Both the position numbers and the translations under genes were made by a program. The notes below the pieces were generated by a model that saw only the letters and a list, made by a program, of their open reading frames with translations, had not been told where the DNA came from and made no database searches. Shown here in pieces: positions 62,501 to 64,000 of a stretch of 64,000 bases of DNA. The DNA lies in contig OX328102.1 in the NCBI GenBank assembly GCA_946811185.2, positions 13,331,194 through 13,395,193 on the forward strand, given 5' to 3'. Within the stretch, counting starts at the first letter, position 1, and the number at the start of each line of letters is the position of its first letter. Source of the stretch: Hippopus hippopus (Eukaryota > Mollusca > Bivalvia > Cardiida > Cardiidae).

Positions 62501-63417
62501 ATAACGCTTTTTGTTTTCTTTATATTAGGAGGAGTAGGAAACCAGGAATTAACTCTTAATGGATTAAACGCTGCTGTGTATAATCTTAAATCGATTACGT
62601 AAACGACTCTCCAATAATCTGTTTCCATTTCTTTGGCAGCTATAGCTTCTAATACAGCTTCCGCCATTACATCATATATTTCATTCTCGTCTTCCCCTTC
62701 TAAGTTAGTGATTGGATAACCGGAATGGAAATTCATCTCTTTTAACTCTTGGGTAATAGAGTGTTTCATCATGCAATTCATAATGAGTTTAACTTTTGTC
62801 TGTCGGTTATTTCTAATAATACTGGTTACTTTACCTTTCGCTAGATCAAGGAAATCAGCTGGAGAATATTCTCCTTTACCTTCTATAAGATATTCTTTCG
62901 CGAATCCCTTTAGTGCGGATGATCTTTCTATAATCTCTATTTCATCTTTATCCTTATATAACTGGTCTATTTTTATGTGTAAAGCTTTTATCCTAGGCGA
63001 TATATTTATCGGAATTTCTTTAATGCTATCTAAATACTTTATCAACTCGTCAACTGAGGTTTTGACGCCCGAGGGACCTCGCGTCGAGGGTTTGGGAGGT
63101 GTGTAAGGTGTTGGTTGTAATACCTTGGCCCGAAAATTACCGATATTATAGTCTAATAATGACGCTCTCCGATTAAGTAAGAGATCGATTAATTCGCTTC
63201 TTTTGAGCCTAGAGTATCCTCTGATTCCACTAGACTTAGCTTCCCTTTTTAAGTCGTCTACTGTGGATCCTCGGAATTGATCCGCTAGACTAATAGGCTG
63301 AGGATTACGTAGACGCGCGATTAATTCGGCTCTTTTGAGCCTAGAGTATTCTCGGATTCCACTAGACCTTGCCAAATTTTTTAAACCGCTTACGGTATAT
63401 ATATTATAATCGACCAT
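59524..63417 (-). CDS. Virus-like family B DNA polymerase with embedded HNH nuclease
   Basis: An intronless, stop-free 1297-codon gene. In order: two HeH/SAP-like repeats (8-37 and 52-82, both with SGIRxYSRLKRxEL); a region at 311-420 with Cys316 and His409 that may be a degenerate cysteine-protease-like fold; a C2HC finger (Cys434, Cys437, His450, Cys454); exonuclease motif I (Asp489, Glu491); an endonuclease VII-like HNH (Cys579, Cys582, DHCH at 601-604, HNTCN at 614-618); exonuclease motifs II (Asn633, Asp638) and III (Tyr797, Asp801). Polymerase motif A is DANNLYG (898-904), motif B is KLMNNSVFG (1036-1044), and motif C is DTDS (1136-1139). All catalytic residues are present. The layout is that of protein-primed PolB proteins of Polinton/Maverick and adintovirus-like elements. 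The exact lineage is uncertain because no integrase or capsid gene lies in the window. Confidence 0.93.
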   Translation of the reverse strand: MVDYNIYTVSGLKNLARSSGIREYSRLKRAELIARLRNPQPISLADQFRGSTVDDLKREAKSSGIRGYSRLKRSELIDLLLNRRASLLDYNIGNFRAKVLQPTPYTPPKPSTRGPSGVKTSVDELIKYLDSIKEIPINISPRIKALHIKIDQLYKDKDEIEIIERSSALKGFAKEYLIEGKGEYSPADFLDLAKGKVTSIIRNNRQTKVKLIMNCMMKHSITQELKEMNFHSGYPITNLEGEDENEIYDVMAEAVLEAIAAKEMETDYWRVVYVIDLRLYTAAFNPLRVNSWFPTPPNIKKTKSVINPINTEDDMCFAYCILIALKPTDHNAERIERLKPLLSTINMEGINYPVSLSDRIKFERQNPSISVSIFGYNHTGVYPLSISKEIYKRDHHINLLLLERGGTKHYCLIKDLSRLLSKQISDHNGQTYICQRCLNHFKEERTLKKHLEYCGEKDACRIDLPEEGTTISFENFHRQQRRPFAIYADMEATLERQCEKKGNSTKVIHAHKISGYCFYVKSLYEDAYPSDLFQYSGENAAEKFVDELEEVIKAISKIPKREIIFRARDKRKLDRAENCWICNKPFTEEDEEDEEDTKVRDHCHFTGKFRGAAHNTCNLKCRRPTFTPVFLHNLSRYDAHLFIKDLMTTEGDTSCIPTNMETYISLSKRIPIDYYVFDKKSKKYIEKTKTHEIRFLDSFKFLARSLDELARSLSLQEKVNLSKYFEGKELEMVSQKGIFPYEWFDSFSRLEETKLPERMKFYSKLKCSGIDKEDYQHALNVWKTFKMETFKEYHDLYNKVDVLLLADVFENFRNVCFENYGLDPSWFYTAPGLAWDAMLKTTEVKLELLSDPDMVLFIENGIRGGISTILKRYATANNSYVGGKYDPNKPSRFITYLDANNLYGWAMSQKLPTGNFKWMDNPENWRDQPCILEVDLDYPEELHDLHNDLPLAPERLKAPNAAGRAAVEKLIPNLYHKKKYILHRENLKLYLSLGIKLKKIHRGLTFDESEWLKPYIDKNTNLRTKAKTAFEKDFFKLMNNSVFGKTMENIRNRVDVKLVSTEEKAEKLVAKPNFYHITILDEDLCIFQMKKLRLYFNKPIYVGMSILDLSKTLMYNFHYNYIKDKYGEKVKLLFTDTDSLMYEIETKDFYKDISDDVKDWFDTSEYPPDHPSGIPTGLNKKVVGMFKDEVSGRAIEEFVGLRSKLYSYKMCDDEENKKCKGISKQVVKAFIKHEHYKECLFEKKTQLRNMVVIRSHKHELYTEVVNKIALSGDDDKRHILENNIDTLAWGHTKIRQK

Positions 63418-63500
63418 TTTTTTTTTATATGTGCCTTAATTACTTAACTTAACTTCTTTCTTTTTATCATTTTTTATGTATATAAAAAATGATACATAAC
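63418..63500 (-). promoter_or_regulatory. AT-rich module upstream of the polymerase gene
   Basis: A 30-bp palindrome (63465-63494, arms tatcattttttat and ataaaaaatgata) is followed, in the reading direction, by aaaag, then agttaagttaagtaa and an A-rich leader to the ATG. The same order of blocks precedes the next gene. Probably a promoter; a TATA-like tatataaaaaatga is included. Confidence 0.6.
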
Positions 63501-63552
63501 TTAATACTTCCCTGTCTCGTCGACACCAGGTCGGGCGAGTGACGCAAAAAAG

Positions 63553-63891
63553 TTAATCGATGGTAACCTTATATTTATCTTTCCAAATTCTCCCGTCCCA
63601 ATTTCCGATCGTTTGCGGACATCGATCTATAAATTTACTCGCGCTATAAATCGAAGGAAAGGTTTTTATTTCGCCGGTTTTAACATCCTCTAAAGTGACT
63701 TTCCTAGGATTACGCGAAATAGTCTTTAATTTATCATACTTTGGGTCTTTGCTCTTTTCTTTTTTTGGTGGCTCCTCCAGTAACAGCCCACACGTTTTCG
63801 CTAGTTCGAGTAACCGCTTTTTATCCCAGTACCCGTAAAAAGGTATATCATTTCGTCTAAGAATTTTCTTTAAATCGCTAGCCGTTAACAT
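63553..63891 (-). CDS. Small HeH/SAP plus NUMOD1-like protein
   Basis: 112 codons, ATG at 63891, TAA at 63553. Residues 2-37 (SDLKKILRRNDIPFYGYWDK, then KRLLELAK) resemble a HeH/SAP helix-extended-loop-helix domain like the repeats of the neighbouring polymerase. Residues about 64-112 (VKTGEIKTFPSIYSASKFI, then WDGRIWKDKYKV) match the NUMOD1 pattern, a DNA-binding helix-turn-helix add-on usually attached to homing endonucleases. No nuclease domain is present. It is co-oriented with the polymerase, 135 bp upstream of it. A DNA-binding or regulatory role is inferred. Confidence 0.7.
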   Translation of the reverse strand: MLTASDLKKILRRNDIPFYGYWDKKRLLELAKTCGLLLEEPPKKEKSKDPKYDKLKTISRNPRKVTLEDVKTGEIKTFPSIYSASKFIDRCPQTIGNWDGRIWKDKYKVTID

Positions 63892-63894
63892 TTT

Positions 63895-63960
63895 TATATG
63901 TAACCGACTTACTTAACTTGACTTAACTGTTTTTATCATTTTTTATATATAAGAAATAGC
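63895..63960 (-). promoter_or_regulatory. AT-rich module upstream of the NUMOD1-like gene
   Basis: Reading toward the gene: tatataaaaaatgataaaaa (63930-63949 on the other strand), then agttaagtcaagttaagtaa and a short leader acatataaaa before the ATG. It matches the module upstream of the polymerase in sequence and order. Confidence 0.6.
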
Positions 63961-63967
63961 CTCTTAA

Positions 63968-64000
63968 CTAATACACTACGCCCATCTTATTTCCGTCAGA
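63968..64000 (-). CDS. Possible 3' end of a further gene
   Basis: The minus strand from the window edge is open for ten codons (ends NKMGVVY) to a TAG at 63970-63968. With only 33 nt visible this may be chance. The tight head-to-tail spacing of the cluster makes another co-oriented gene plausible. Confidence 0.2.
   Translation of the reverse strand, partial: SDGNKMGVVY

Noticed and set aside
62771..63106. 111-codon plus-strand frame opposite the polymerase
   Set aside because: It is a shadow of the polymerase gene on the other strand, with no independent support.

Overview
The window is animal genomic DNA, most likely from a bivalve mollusc. A large intron-rich gene lies in a dense field of short non-autonomous transposons, tRNA-derived SINEs and fold-back repeats of the kind common in bivalves. 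The species cannot be fixed from sequence alone. Two genomic worlds are present: an ordinary host gene (1-42.5 kb, minus strand) and an intronless, virus-like gene cluster (about 59.5-64 kb, minus strand), separated by about 16 kb of repeats with no supported gene.

Host gene: the only supported cellular gene is a complete MITF/TFE-family bHLH-leucine-zipper transcription factor (Mitf). Eight coding exons can be joined with consistent phases and canonical GT/AG sites (42350-42244, 17358-17154, 7183-6944, 5607-5503, 4517-4343, 3781-3706, 2442-2295, 408-115), giving 449 residues. The first two exons carry the Rag-GTPase-binding-like N-terminus. The bHLH is built from three exons, and the last holds the end of the zipper, a sumoylation-type site and the acidic C-terminus. 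An in-frame open exon at 10633-10160 looks like an alternative 5' coding exon, as in vertebrate MITF, and would replace the N-terminus with a Tyr/Asn/Ser/Gln-rich segment. The 3' UTR runs off the left edge and contains a tandem array of small hairpins.

Repeats: introns and flanks hold about 60 copies or fragments of one element I call HP-A: roughly 230 bp, TTAA at both ends, terminal inverted repeats beginning CYCTTTACCA, and a 67-nt central palindrome. This is piggyBac-like MITE architecture. A second TTAA-bounded group (HP-B and its variant HP-B') shares a different internal palindrome. HP-C (ends gagccatgctct) and HP-D (ends gtccgtattcacc) are further fold-back MITEs. There are also tRNA-derived SINEs, a LINE 3' fragment, a mariner transposase relic, a pogo/Tigger-like element split into an HP-A copy, and a 2-kb element with two internal tandem arrays. 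Nesting and abutment of these elements give a readable relative chronology.

Virus-like cluster: after a GC-rich minisatellite (58.74-59.40 kb) come an intact 1297-residue protein-primed-type family B DNA polymerase (two HeH/SAP-like repeats, a zinc finger, and an endonuclease VII-like HNH inserted inside the exonuclease domain) and a 112-residue HeH/SAP plus NUMOD1-like protein. Both genes share an AT-rich upstream module directly before their start codons. The cluster has no introns and no recognised MITE insertions, so it looks like a young integrated Polinton/adintovirus-like element, or an unnamed relative, that continues beyond the right edge.
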